64,000 nt of DNA from Stutzerimonas stutzeri (GTDB lineage: Bacteria; Pseudomonadota; Gammaproteobacteria; Pseudomonadales; Pseudomonadaceae): assembly GCF_009789555.1 (NCBI RefSeq), contig NZ_CP046902.1, positions 3,364,001 through 3,428,000 of the forward strand. The letters are read 5' to 3'. Positions 38,630-46,763 of the stretch are shown here, piece after piece. The notes below the pieces were generated by a model. That model did not search any database. It was given only the letters and a program-made list of their open reading frames with translations, and was not told the DNA's origin. Both the position numbers and the translations under genes were made by a program. Each line of letters begins with the position of its first letter. The stretch's first letter is position 1.

Positions 38630-38704
38630 CCACGGTCGTGTCGAGGCCTCGTGATGCGCCTGCGCACCCGAGGCTTTTCCCGTTTTGAATCCAGGAGATT
38701 CGCC

Positions 38705-39886
38705 ATGCAAGACGTCGTTATCGTAGCGGCCACCCGAACCGCCATCGGCACCTTCCAGGGTGCTCTGGCCCCGATTCCCGCGCCCGATCTGGGCGCAGCG
38801 GTGATCAAGCGTCTGCTCGAGCAGACCGGACTTGCACCCTCCGAAGTCGACGAAGTGATCCTCGGCCAGGTATTGACCGCCGGGGCCGGTCAGAACCCCG
38901 CGCGCCAGGCCTCGGTCAAGGCCGGCCTGCCTCACGCGGTGCCGTCCTTCACGCTGAACAAGGTGTGCGGGTCCGGCCTCAAGGCGCTGCATCTGGCCAC
39001 GCAGGCGATCCGTTGCGGCGACGCCCAGGTGATCATCGCAGGCGGCCAGGAAAACATGAGCCTGGCGCCCTACGTGTTGCCCAAGGCCCGCACCGGCCTG
39101 CGCATGGGGCATGCCGAACTGGTCGACTCGATGATCAGCGATGGGCTGTGGGATGCCTTCAATGATTTCCACATGGGCATCACCGCCGAGAATCTGGCGG
39201 AAAAATACGGCATCGACCGCGAAGCGCAGGACGCCTTCGCCGCCGCGTCACAACAGAAAGCGGTAGCCGCCATCGAGGCCGGCCGTTTCGAGGACGAGAT
39301 CACGCCCATCGAGATTCCACAGCGCAAAGGCGAGCCACTGCGTTTCGACACCGACGAGCAACCGCGTGCCGGCACCACCGCCGAATCGCTGGCCCGCCTC
39401 AAACCCGCGTTCAAGCAGGACGGTTCGGTTACCGCCGGCAATGCCTCCAGCCTCAACGACGGCGCCGCTGCGGTACTGCTGATGAGTGCCGACAAGGCCA
39501 AGGCGCTCGGTCTGCCCGTGCTCGCCCGGATCAAGGCCTACGCCAATGCCGGCGTGGACCCGGCCATCATGGGCATCGCGCCGGTCGCGGCAACCCGACG
39601 CTGCCTGGACAAGGCCGGCTGGACGCTGGACCAGGTCGATCTGATCGAGGCCAATGAAGCCTTTGCCGCTCAGGCGCTGTCGGTCGGCCAGGAGCTGGGC
39701 TGGGACGCCAACAAGGTCAACGTCAATGGCGGCGCGATTGCTCTGGGCCATCCCATCGGGGCCTCAGGCTGCCGGATCCTGGTCACGCTGTTGCACGAAA
39801 TGATTCGTCGCGGCGCGAACAAGGGGCTCGCCACGCTGTGCATCGGCGGCGGCCAGGGCGTCGCGTTGGCATTGGAACGCGACTGA
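38705..39886 (+). CDS. atoB: acetyl-CoA acetyltransferase (thiolase)
   Basis: A biosynthetic/degradative thiolase of 393 residues that splits acetoacetyl-CoA into two acetyl-CoA. The active-site Cys is in NKVCGSGLKA; further motifs are NEAFAAQAL, GGAIALGHPIGASG and the C-terminal Cys in TLCIGGGQG. The start is chosen at ATG 38705 with CAGGAG eleven bases upstream; an upstream in-frame ATG gives no thiolase sequence. It completes ketone-body breakdown with DhcAB and BdhA. Confidence 0.92.
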   Translation: MQDVVIVAATRTAIGTFQGALAPIPAPDLGAAVIKRLLEQTGLAPSEVDEVILGQVLTAGAGQNPARQASVKAGLPHAVPSFTLNKVCGSGLKALHLATQAIRCGDAQVIIAGGQENMSLAPYVLPKARTGLRMGHAELVDSMISDGLWDAFNDFHMGITAENLAEKYGIDREAQDAFAAASQQKAVAAIEAGRFEDEITPIEIPQRKGEPLRFDTDEQPRAGTTAESLARLKPAFKQDGSVTAGNASSLNDGAAAVLLMSADKAKALGLPVLARIKAYANAGVDPAIMGIAPVAATRRCLDKAGWTLDQVDLIEANEAFAAQALSVGQELGWDANKVNVNGGAIALGHPIGASGCRILVTLLHEMIRRGANKGLATLCIGGGQGVALALERD

Positions 39887-40053
39887 CAGACCACCGGACG
39901 CGGCTCAAGCGGGCCAGCGATCCCTCGCTGCGCGCCATGCCGCCGTCCAGCAGCGACAGTCGAAGCGACATCATTTACAGCAACACTCGTCAGGCCGCAG
40001 CAGTGTCGGTGCGGCCGGCGATACCAAAAAGAAAAACAACACAGGACTCAACG

Positions 40054-41394
40054 ATGCTCCACTCCATCACCGCAATGAGCGTGAAACTGGTTCAGCGCTA
40101 CCTGCCCTCGCCTTTCGTATTCGCCATTCTGCTGAGCCTCATCGTGCTCGCCGCCAGCATGCTGGTAACGGGCCAGGGCCTGCCTGCCATGGCCCGGCAT
40201 TGGGGCAGCGGCTTCTGGAACCTGCTGACCTTTGCCATGCAAATGGCGCTGATTCTGGTCACCGGACATGCCCTGGCCAGTGCGCCCCTGATCCATCGGC
40301 TGCTCGCCCGCCTGGCACGCGCCGCCAGGACGCCCGGCCGCGCCGTGGTCCTGGTTACCTTGGTTGCGCTCGCCGGCTCCTGGATCAACTGGGGCTTTGG
40401 CCTGGTCATCGGTGCGGTGTTCGCCCGCGCCCTGGCACGCGAGGTCAAGGGGGTCGACTACCCGTTGCTGGTAGCGGCCGCGTACTCGGGCTTCCTTATC
40501 TGGCATGGCGGGTTGTCCGGCTCGATTCCACTGTCGCTGGCAACCGGCGGCGCGGACCTGGAACGTATGAGCGGTGGCGTGGTAACCGCCGCGATCGGGG
40601 TTGGCGACACCCTGTTCACGACCCTGAACCTGACCATCATCGCCCTGCTCGTCATCGGCCTGCCCCTGCTCAACTGGGCCATGCACCCGACCCAACCGAA
40701 GGTCGCCGACCCGGCACTGCTGCTCGATCCCGAACATGAGCCCCTGCCTCGCGGCACCCTGGCCCAGCGACTGGACGACAGCCGCATCCTGAACCTGATC
40801 ATCGTTGCGCTGGGCGCCGTGTACTTCGGCTATTACTTTGCCGAGAACGGCTTCGCGCTGACGTTGAACATCGTCATCGGCCTGTTCCTGTTCATCGGGC
40901 TGGCGCTGCACGGCTCGCCGGAGCGCTACATGCGTGCCGTGCAGGACGGCATCGGCGGCATCAGTGGGATCGTCATCCAGTTCCCTTTCTACGCCGGGAT
41001 CATGGGCATGATGGTCGGCGCCAATGCCGACGGGCTGTCGCTGGGCAAGCAGATCACTGACACCTTCGTCGCCTGGTCGTCCGCCGATACCTTCCCGGTA
41101 CTGGCCTTCCTCAGCGCCGGCCTGGTCAACGTCTTCGTGCCGTCCGGCGGCGGTCAGTGGGCCGTACAAGGGCCGATCATGCTGCCGGCCGGCCAGGCGC
41201 TCGGCGTGGCGCCGGCGGTCACGGCCATGGCCATCGCCTGGGGCGATGCCTGGACCAACATGATCCAGCCGTTCTGGGCGCTGCCGATCCTCGGCATCGT
41301 TGGCCTTGGCGCGCGCGACATCATGGGCTACTGCCTGCTGATGCTGGTGTATTCCGGTCTGGTGATTTCCGGCTGCCTGTACTTTCTCGGCTGA
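40054..41394 (+). CDS. atoE: AtoE-family short-chain fatty-acid transporter
   Basis: An inner-membrane permease of 446 residues with ten or more helices (SWINWGFGLVIGAVFARALA and the conserved NVFVPSGGGQWAVQGPIM segment). It likely imports acetoacetate, butyrate or related acids for the upstream enzymes. The 167-base gap after atoB contains an A-rich leader at 40026-40041 (AAAAAGAAAAACAACA) before the ATG. A strong hairpin follows the gene. Confidence 0.9.
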   Translation: MLHSITAMSVKLVQRYLPSPFVFAILLSLIVLAASMLVTGQGLPAMARHWGSGFWNLLTFAMQMALILVTGHALASAPLIHRLLARLARAARTPGRAVVLVTLVALAGSWINWGFGLVIGAVFARALAREVKGVDYPLLVAAAYSGFLIWHGGLSGSIPLSLATGGADLERMSGGVVTAAIGVGDTLFTTLNLTIIALLVIGLPLLNWAMHPTQPKVADPALLLDPEHEPLPRGTLAQRLDDSRILNLIIVALGAVYFGYYFAENGFALTLNIVIGLFLFIGLALHGSPERYMRAVQDGIGGISGIVIQFPFYAGIMGMMVGANADGLSLGKQITDTFVAWSSADTFPVLAFLSAGLVNVFVPSGGGQWAVQGPIMLPAGQALGVAPAVTAMAIAWGDAWTNMIQPFWALPILGIVGLGARDIMGYCLLMLVYSGLVISGCLYFLG

Positions 41395-41398
41395 AACA

Positions 41399-41426
41399 AG
41401 GGCCGGTACCACTCGGTGCCGGCCCT
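41399..41426 (+). terminator. hairpin terminator after atoE
   Basis: A 12-bp stem with one G-T wobble (AGGGCCGGTACC / GGTGCCGGCCCT) and loop ACTC begins five bases after the atoE stop. No T-run follows. It probably ends the dhcA-atoE transcript and separates it from the acyltransferase operon. Confidence 0.65.
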
Positions 41427-41926
41427 GCTCCGCATTCCCCCTGGCGCCCCGGCCGCCGTGCGTGAGTGGGCCGTGTAAACGCCTCGACGAATGGCCATCC
41501 GACCGAAGGTGCGGCAGCGCCGATACCGCGTCTGGATCGCCGCGCCGCCATCAGCGTTGACGCCGCGGCCTCGTGCAAAATCGACATCCCTGTCGCCAGC
41601 AGTCCGCCTCGTCACGCCCAGAACCCGCCCGTCTGAAATCGCCGTTTCGCTTATTTTCGCCGACAAACCCATCCGTCCGCCCGATTATCGGGACCAGATG
41701 AACGGCGAAACTTTTTCTTACATTCTCCAGTCGCATATGACAGATCAGGCACAACGTCCGCGCCAGGACGAGCCTGTTAGCCAAGCGACACCGTTGAAGA
41801 TGGGCAATGGGATGTGAGCCTGCAGCGTACCGCGTCGACGGCAATCGCCGACGCATCGGGGCTCACTGTGCAGACGTCGCCCCGAGACAGGGCGGCACCG
41901 GAGACTCAGGGACAGGGAAAAGGACG
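41427..41926. other. long leader of the MBOAT operon
   Basis: 500 bases without a supported gene. The middle part (about 41640-41760) is less GC-rich than the surroundings and contains a perfect palindrome CCCGATTATCGGG at 41681-41693, a candidate operator whose core equals that of the PcaR boxes. A short frame from ATG 41699 (39 codons) has no convincing RBS. Confidence 0.4.
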
Positions 41927-43465
41927 ATGCTCTTCAACTCCGTGGTGTTCATCGCCGGATTTCTTCCGGTCGTTCTACTGGGTTTCATCCTCCTCGCCGG
42001 CACGGGCAGGCAACGCTACGCCGCCATCTGGCTGACGCTCGCGTCGCTGGTGTTCTACGGCTGGTGGAACCCTGCCTACGTGCCGCTGCTGGTAGGCAGC
42101 ATGGTCTTCAACTATCTGGTCGGCGGGTTTCTGATGCGCCGGCCGTCGCGGCTGATGCTGGTGTTCGGCGTTGCCGCCAATGTCGCCCTGTTGGGTTATT
42201 ACAAATACACGGGATTTCTGTTCGGCACGATCGACAGCGCCTTCGGCCTGGGCTGGTCGGTGGGCGACATCGTGCTGCCGCTGGCGATTTCGTTTTTCAC
42301 ATTCCAGCAGATTGCCTATCTGGTCGACGCTCATGATGGCGAGGTCACCGAGCATGACTTCGTCAATTACTGCCTGTTCATCAGCTTTTTCGCACAACTG
42401 ATCGCCGGTCCCATCACCCATCACGGTGAAATGCTCAGGCAGTTCAAGGACGACAGCACGTTCCGGCCCCGGATTGACAATATTTCGCTGGGGCTCACGG
42501 TGTTCCTGCTCGGCCTGTTCAAGAAGGTGATCATCGCCGATCCCCTGGGTGCGCAAGCATCGCCGATCTTCGCGGTCGCTGCCGACGGCAGTGTGCCGGC
42601 GCTGTACGATGCCTGGTTCGGGGCCCTCACCTACACGCTGCAGATCTACTTCGACTTCTCCGGCTACAGCGACATGGCTATCGGCCTTGGCCTGCTGTTT
42701 GGCCTGCGGCTGCCGGTCAATTTCAACAGCCCGTTCAAGGCGCACAACGTGATCGACTACTGGTCACGCTGGCATATGACGCTGACGCGGTTTCTCACCG
42801 CCTATCTCTACAACCCCATCGTCATGCGGATTACCCGCTCGCGCATGGCCACCGGCAAGCCGCTGCCGCGGCGGGGCAAGATGAGTCTCGGCACCTTCCT
42901 GGTACTGGTCGCCTATCCGACCGTGCTGACAATGTTCATCTCCGGCGTCTGGCACGGCGCCGGTTGGCAGTTCGTGGTGTTCGGCCTGCTGCATGGCTTC
43001 TATCTGGTGGTCGCGCACGGCTTTCGTGCCTTCAAGGCACGCCAGGGACTGCCGCTGGACAGCGACCGATTCATGCATCGCGCCGGGGCCGTGCTGCTGA
43101 CGTTTCTCTGCGTCGTCGTTGCCATGGTGTTCTTTCGCGCCGACAGCGTGTCCGCGGCGATGGCCATGCTCGCCGGGATGGCCGGGCTGAGCGAGCAGAC
43201 CACCAAGTTCGACAAATCCGATTTCTTCGCCGTGGCGATGCTGCTGGCCTTCGTCTGGTTGATGCCTAACGTGCAGCAATGGATGGCGCACTTCCGCACG
43301 GCGCTGGATGCGCAGCCGCGGGAAAACTGGCTGCTGCGCTGGTTTCCGATCGCCATGTGGAGCCCGACCCCGGTGATCGGCGTGGCCATTGGTGTGCTCG
43401 GCTTCTTCGCGCTGGCCGTGGCGTTCTCCGTGGCCCCTACCGAGTTTCTCTACTTCCAGTTCTGA
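41927..43465 (+). CDS. MBOAT-family membrane O-acyltransferase
   Basis: A multi-pass protein of 512 residues of the AlgI/DltB branch of membrane-bound O-acyltransferases. The catalytic His is probably His343 in SGVWHGAGW, with the second conserved His283 in SRWHMTLTRF; YFDFSGYSDMAIGLG is the other signature. AGGA precedes the ATG. Family members move an acyl group from a carrier across the membrane onto a surface polymer. It is the first gene of a four-gene operon with an FkbH-like protein, an acyl carrier protein and an SGNH protein, so the donor is probably the acyl carrier protein. The acceptor is unknown; it is not within an alginate cluster. Confidence 0.88.
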   Translation: MLFNSVVFIAGFLPVVLLGFILLAGTGRQRYAAIWLTLASLVFYGWWNPAYVPLLVGSMVFNYLVGGFLMRRPSRLMLVFGVAANVALLGYYKYTGFLFGTIDSAFGLGWSVGDIVLPLAISFFTFQQIAYLVDAHDGEVTEHDFVNYCLFISFFAQLIAGPITHHGEMLRQFKDDSTFRPRIDNISLGLTVFLLGLFKKVIIADPLGAQASPIFAVAADGSVPALYDAWFGALTYTLQIYFDFSGYSDMAIGLGLLFGLRLPVNFNSPFKAHNVIDYWSRWHMTLTRFLTAYLYNPIVMRITRSRMATGKPLPRRGKMSLGTFLVLVAYPTVLTMFISGVWHGAGWQFVVFGLLHGFYLVVAHGFRAFKARQGLPLDSDRFMHRAGAVLLTFLCVVVAMVFFRADSVSAAMAMLAGMAGLSEQTTKFDKSDFFAVAMLLAFVWLMPNVQQWMAHFRTALDAQPRENWLLRWFPIAMWSPTPVIGVAIGVLGFFALAVAFSVAPTEFLYFQF

Positions 43466-43482
43466 CAAGGAGTCGACCGCGA

Positions 43483-45402
43483 ATGGATCAGTTGCTCTGG
43501 CTACCCCCGCACCCCGACCTCGGCGCCGCCATCGGCGAAGCGAAGCGTGATCCGGACCCACTTGCGCGCCTCGCAAAGGCCGCACGACTCGCGGGCTACC
43601 GCCGCGATTTCACTCAGACAATCCGCCTGGACCGACTGGCGAACGAAGCCCTGCGCTGCGTGGCAGACAGCGACGCGACTGCCCTGGGCTTGAGGCCGTT
43701 GCGCGTCGCCCTGCTTTCTTCGCATACGGTAGAGCATCTGGTTCCGGCGATCAGGGTCGCGGGCTTGCAGCGCCGCCTGGCGCTTTCGATCCAGGTGGCG
43801 CCCTACGGCATGTATCGCCAGGCGCTGTTGATGGACGATGCCGCGCTCAGCGCCTTCGCGCCGCAGGTGGTGGTACTGGCGCTCGACGCGCGCGATGCCC
43901 CCTTGCAGCTGCCACTCGACGCGACGCTGGCCGATGTCGATGCCGCCATCGCGGAACGAATCGGCGAACTGCGCCTGCTCTGGCGCCGCGCACGCGAGCG
44001 CTTCGCCGCGCACGTCGTGCAGCAGACACTGGTCCCGGTGGACCCGCCGATCTTCGGCGCCTTCGAGGGGCTGGTTCCGGCCTCGCCCTATGCGCTGGTG
44101 GACCGGTTGAACGCCGCCATCCGCTCCGCTGCGCGCGAAGATGGCGTGCTACTGATGGATCTGGCGTGGGAGGCGGCGCGTGGCAGTTACGGCGATGGCC
44201 TCGGCGAACCGGTGCGCTGGCATCAGGCCAAGCAACTCGTCAGCCCCAACCTGGCACCGCTGTACGGCGATCAACTGGCCCGGGTTGCCGCGGCGAGTGT
44301 CGGCCTGGCGCGCAAGTGCCTGGTGCTGGATCTGGACAACACCCTGTGGGGCGGCGTGGTCGGTGACGACGGCGTCGACGGCATTCAGCTCGGTCACGGC
44401 TCGCCCAGCGGCGAGGCCTTCCTTGCCTTTCAGCGCTATGCCGCACTGCTGGCACGCCGCGGGATCATCCTCGCGGTGTGCAGCAAGAACGAGCTGAGCG
44501 TCGCCGAGGCGGCATTCGACCATCCTGAAATGGCGCTCAAGCGCAGTGACATCGCCGCGTTCGTCGCCAACTGGGACGACAAGGCCGGCAATCTGCGGCG
44601 CATCGCCGCCATGCTGGATATCGGCCTGGACAGCCTGGTCTTCGTCGACGACAACCCGGCCGAGCGGGACATCGTACGTCGCGAGCTTCCGGACGTCGCG
44701 GTCCCCGAACTCCCGGAAGACGTCGCCGATTACCCCGCGCGGGTGGCGGCGGCCGGTTACTTCGAGGCGGTTTCGTTCACCTCCGACGACACGACCCGCA
44801 GCCAGAACTACATCCTCAATGCCGCGCGCAAGGCGGCCATGAGCCAGGCCACCGACATGGACGGCTACCTGCGTGGACTGCAGATGGTACTGACCGCCAC
44901 CCCCATCGGCGCCGCCGAACTGGCCCGCAGTACCCAGCTGATCAACAAGACAAATCAGTTCAATCTCACCACCCGCCGCTACAGCGAGGCGGAAGTCGAA
45001 CGCATCGCCCGCGACCCGCGCTCGGTTGCCCTGGCGATCCGCCTGGCCGACAAGTTCGGTGATAACGGCCTGATCAGCGTGGTACTGGCGCGCCCCGACG
45101 AAGCCCTGGCCGTCGATGAGCTGCTGATCGACAGTTGGCTGATGAGCTGTCGCGTGCTTGGACGCCAGGTCGAGCACGCCGTACTGGAGGTGCTTGCCAG
45201 CGCGGCAGTTGCGGCGGGCTACAACGCCCTGATCGGCGAGTATCGGCCGACCGAACGCAACGGCATGGTCGCCGAACACTATCCACGGCTGGGCTTCGCT
45301 CAGCATCCAACGTCAGGGGCTGCCGTCACGCAGGCGACCTTCTGGCGCTATGACCTTCACGCCGCGCGTAATCCCCACCACTTCATCGAGGTTGAAGCAT
45401 GA
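43483..45402 (+). CDS. FkbH-like HAD-IIIC protein
   Basis: A protein of 639 residues starting at MDQLLWLPPH with AAGGAG upstream. An N-terminal SGNH-like domain (to about 270) is followed by a HAD-superfamily IIIC domain with nucleophile region DLDNTLWGGV (Asp283), VCSKNE and FVDDNPAERD. A GNAT-like C-terminal domain has the family-typical LINKTNQFNLTTRR (about 488-500). Characterised FkbH proteins take 1,3-bisphosphoglycerate, remove a phosphate and load glycerate onto an acyl carrier protein. The next gene, overlapping by four bases, is an acyl carrier protein, so glyceryl-ACP formation is the natural inference. Confidence 0.87.
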   Translation: MDQLLWLPPHPDLGAAIGEAKRDPDPLARLAKAARLAGYRRDFTQTIRLDRLANEALRCVADSDATALGLRPLRVALLSSHTVEHLVPAIRVAGLQRRLALSIQVAPYGMYRQALLMDDAALSAFAPQVVVLALDARDAPLQLPLDATLADVDAAIAERIGELRLLWRRARERFAAHVVQQTLVPVDPPIFGAFEGLVPASPYALVDRLNAAIRSAAREDGVLLMDLAWEAARGSYGDGLGEPVRWHQAKQLVSPNLAPLYGDQLARVAAASVGLARKCLVLDLDNTLWGGVVGDDGVDGIQLGHGSPSGEAFLAFQRYAALLARRGIILAVCSKNELSVAEAAFDHPEMALKRSDIAAFVANWDDKAGNLRRIAAMLDIGLDSLVFVDDNPAERDIVRRELPDVAVPELPEDVADYPARVAAAGYFEAVSFTSDDTTRSQNYILNAARKAAMSQATDMDGYLRGLQMVLTATPIGAAELARSTQLINKTNQFNLTTRRYSEAEVERIARDPRSVALAIRLADKFGDNGLISVVLARPDEALAVDELLIDSWLMSCRVLGRQVEHAVLEVLASAAVAAGYNALIGEYRPTERNGMVAEHYPRLGFAQHPTSGAAVTQATFWRYDLHAARNPHHFIEVEA

Positions 45403-45647
45403 CCGAAGCAGACGTACTCAAGACACTCACCCCGGTTTTCCACGACGTATTCGACGATGACAGCATCGTCCTGTCCCCGGAAATGACCGCCAACGACATC
45501 GACGGCTGGGACAGCCAGACCCATGTGATGCTGACCGTCGCGGCGGAGCAACGCTTCGGTATCAAGTTCAGAACGGCGGAACTGGAGTCGCTGCGCAACG
45601 TCGGCCAATTCGCCCAGGTCATCTGCGCCAAGCTCGAAGGAAAATAG
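45399..45647 (+). CDS. acyl carrier protein
   Basis: An acidic four-helix carrier of 82 residues. The phosphopantetheine attachment serine is Ser39 in GWDSQTH; most carriers have DSL here, so the Gln is unusual. Its ATG overlaps the stop of the FkbH-like gene (ATGA), giving coupled translation. It is likely the dedicated carrier that receives the acyl group from the FkbH-like protein and delivers it to the MBOAT protein. Confidence 0.87.
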   Translation: MTEADVLKTLTPVFHDVFDDDSIVLSPEMTANDIDGWDSQTHVMLTVAAEQRFGIKFRTAELESLRNVGQFAQVICAKLEGK

Positions 45648-45649
45648 CC

Positions 45650-46717
45650 ATGGCCCATACCGCAGAATTCCCCAGGGACGGGAACGCCGCCGATAGTGGA
45701 AGAACACGCACGGCCAGCGTGCCGGGCCAGGTGCGTTCGCGGTATCTGTTGTCTCTGTTCGCCGGTCTGTTCGGTGCGCTGGCACTGTTCTGCCTGTTGC
45801 TGCTGGGCCTGGATCGAACCGGCAATCTGCCGCCGCCAGCGTTTTCCAACAACCTGTGCGTCGATGAAAAACTCAGCTTCATGCGGGATAACCCGGTCCG
45901 TTCGCCGAACCTGCTGGTGATAGGCTCTTCGGTGGCGTGGCGCCATGTGGATGGCCACGTACTGACCCAGGCGTTACCGGAGATTCGCCCGCTGAACGGC
46001 GCCTTCTGCGGCCTGTTCGCCAATCAGGCCACCTACGCCGGGCACTGGCTGCTCGACCGCGAGCCCACCATCCGCAGCGTAGTGATGATCGCCGACCCTC
46101 AGGATTTCGCGGGCTGCTGGCGGGTCCCCACGGCGGTATTCAACCGCGAACACGTGGACCCATACGTTTACGAGGATGCCTCCCGCTGGGGCTACTACAT
46201 GCGCTATTTCTCGCCGCGATCGCTGGCGCGTAACGCACTTACGGTCAAGGCGCAGCGCGCCGGGCGGGTCGAATGGGACCCACTGGTGTTCGACCGCTTC
46301 GGCGACGGCCCGCTTGCGACGGCCAATACCCGACAGCTGCTGTATGGTCGCCCGGAGCCGCTGGACCGTCATTGTTTCGACGCGTTGAGAGCGATGAGCG
46401 CACGGCTGCAGCAGGAAGGCCGGCAACTGATGGTCGTCTCCACGCCGCTGCACCCGCAATGGAAGGAAAAATACGACCCGGACGGCACCTTTCTCGCCGA
46501 ATTCGACAGGCATATCCTCGACAGCCTGAGCGCCACGGGCGGAACTTACTGGAACGCCGACAAGGACTGGAGCACGCCCGTGACCTCATTTGTCGATGCG
46601 GTGCACCTGCGCTGGTCGGCCGCTCAGCTGTTCTCTGCCGCCCTGGCCGAGCAGATGCGCAAGGCGGCGACCGGACCGCTGCCACCGCCCGCCCAGGGAA
46701 CCGCCGGGATACCCTGA
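45650..46717 (+). CDS. membrane-anchored SGNH/DltD-like protein
   Basis: A protein of 355 residues with a cytoplasmic N-tail, one membrane helix (about 33-54) and a periplasmic SGNH-fold domain. Visible elements are a nucleophile loop VIGSSVAW (Ser93/Ser94) and a C-terminal DxxH in FVDAVHLRW (Asp316, His319), with an aromatic-rich middle. It begins two bases after the acyl carrier gene. Its topology and position parallel DltD and the AlgJ/AlgX proteins, periplasmic partners of MBOAT enzymes that complete transfer to the polymer. Its exact reaction is not known. Confidence 0.75.
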   Translation: MAHTAEFPRDGNAADSGRTRTASVPGQVRSRYLLSLFAGLFGALALFCLLLLGLDRTGNLPPPAFSNNLCVDEKLSFMRDNPVRSPNLLVIGSSVAWRHVDGHVLTQALPEIRPLNGAFCGLFANQATYAGHWLLDREPTIRSVVMIADPQDFAGCWRVPTAVFNREHVDPYVYEDASRWGYYMRYFSPRSLARNALTVKAQRAGRVEWDPLVFDRFGDGPLATANTRQLLYGRPEPLDRHCFDALRAMSARLQQEGRQLMVVSTPLHPQWKEKYDPDGTFLAEFDRHILDSLSATGGTYWNADKDWSTPVTSFVDAVHLRWSAAQLFSAALAEQMRKAATGPLPPPAQGTAGIP

Positions 46718-46763
46718 GCGCACAGGCCGCAGCGCGCGACTGCCCTGCGACGCGCTCTGACCG

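Noticed and set aside
41491..41817. 108-codon plus-strand frame in the leader of the MBOAT operon
   Set aside because: Composition is not protein-like, no RBS is visible, and it overlaps the presumed promoter region.
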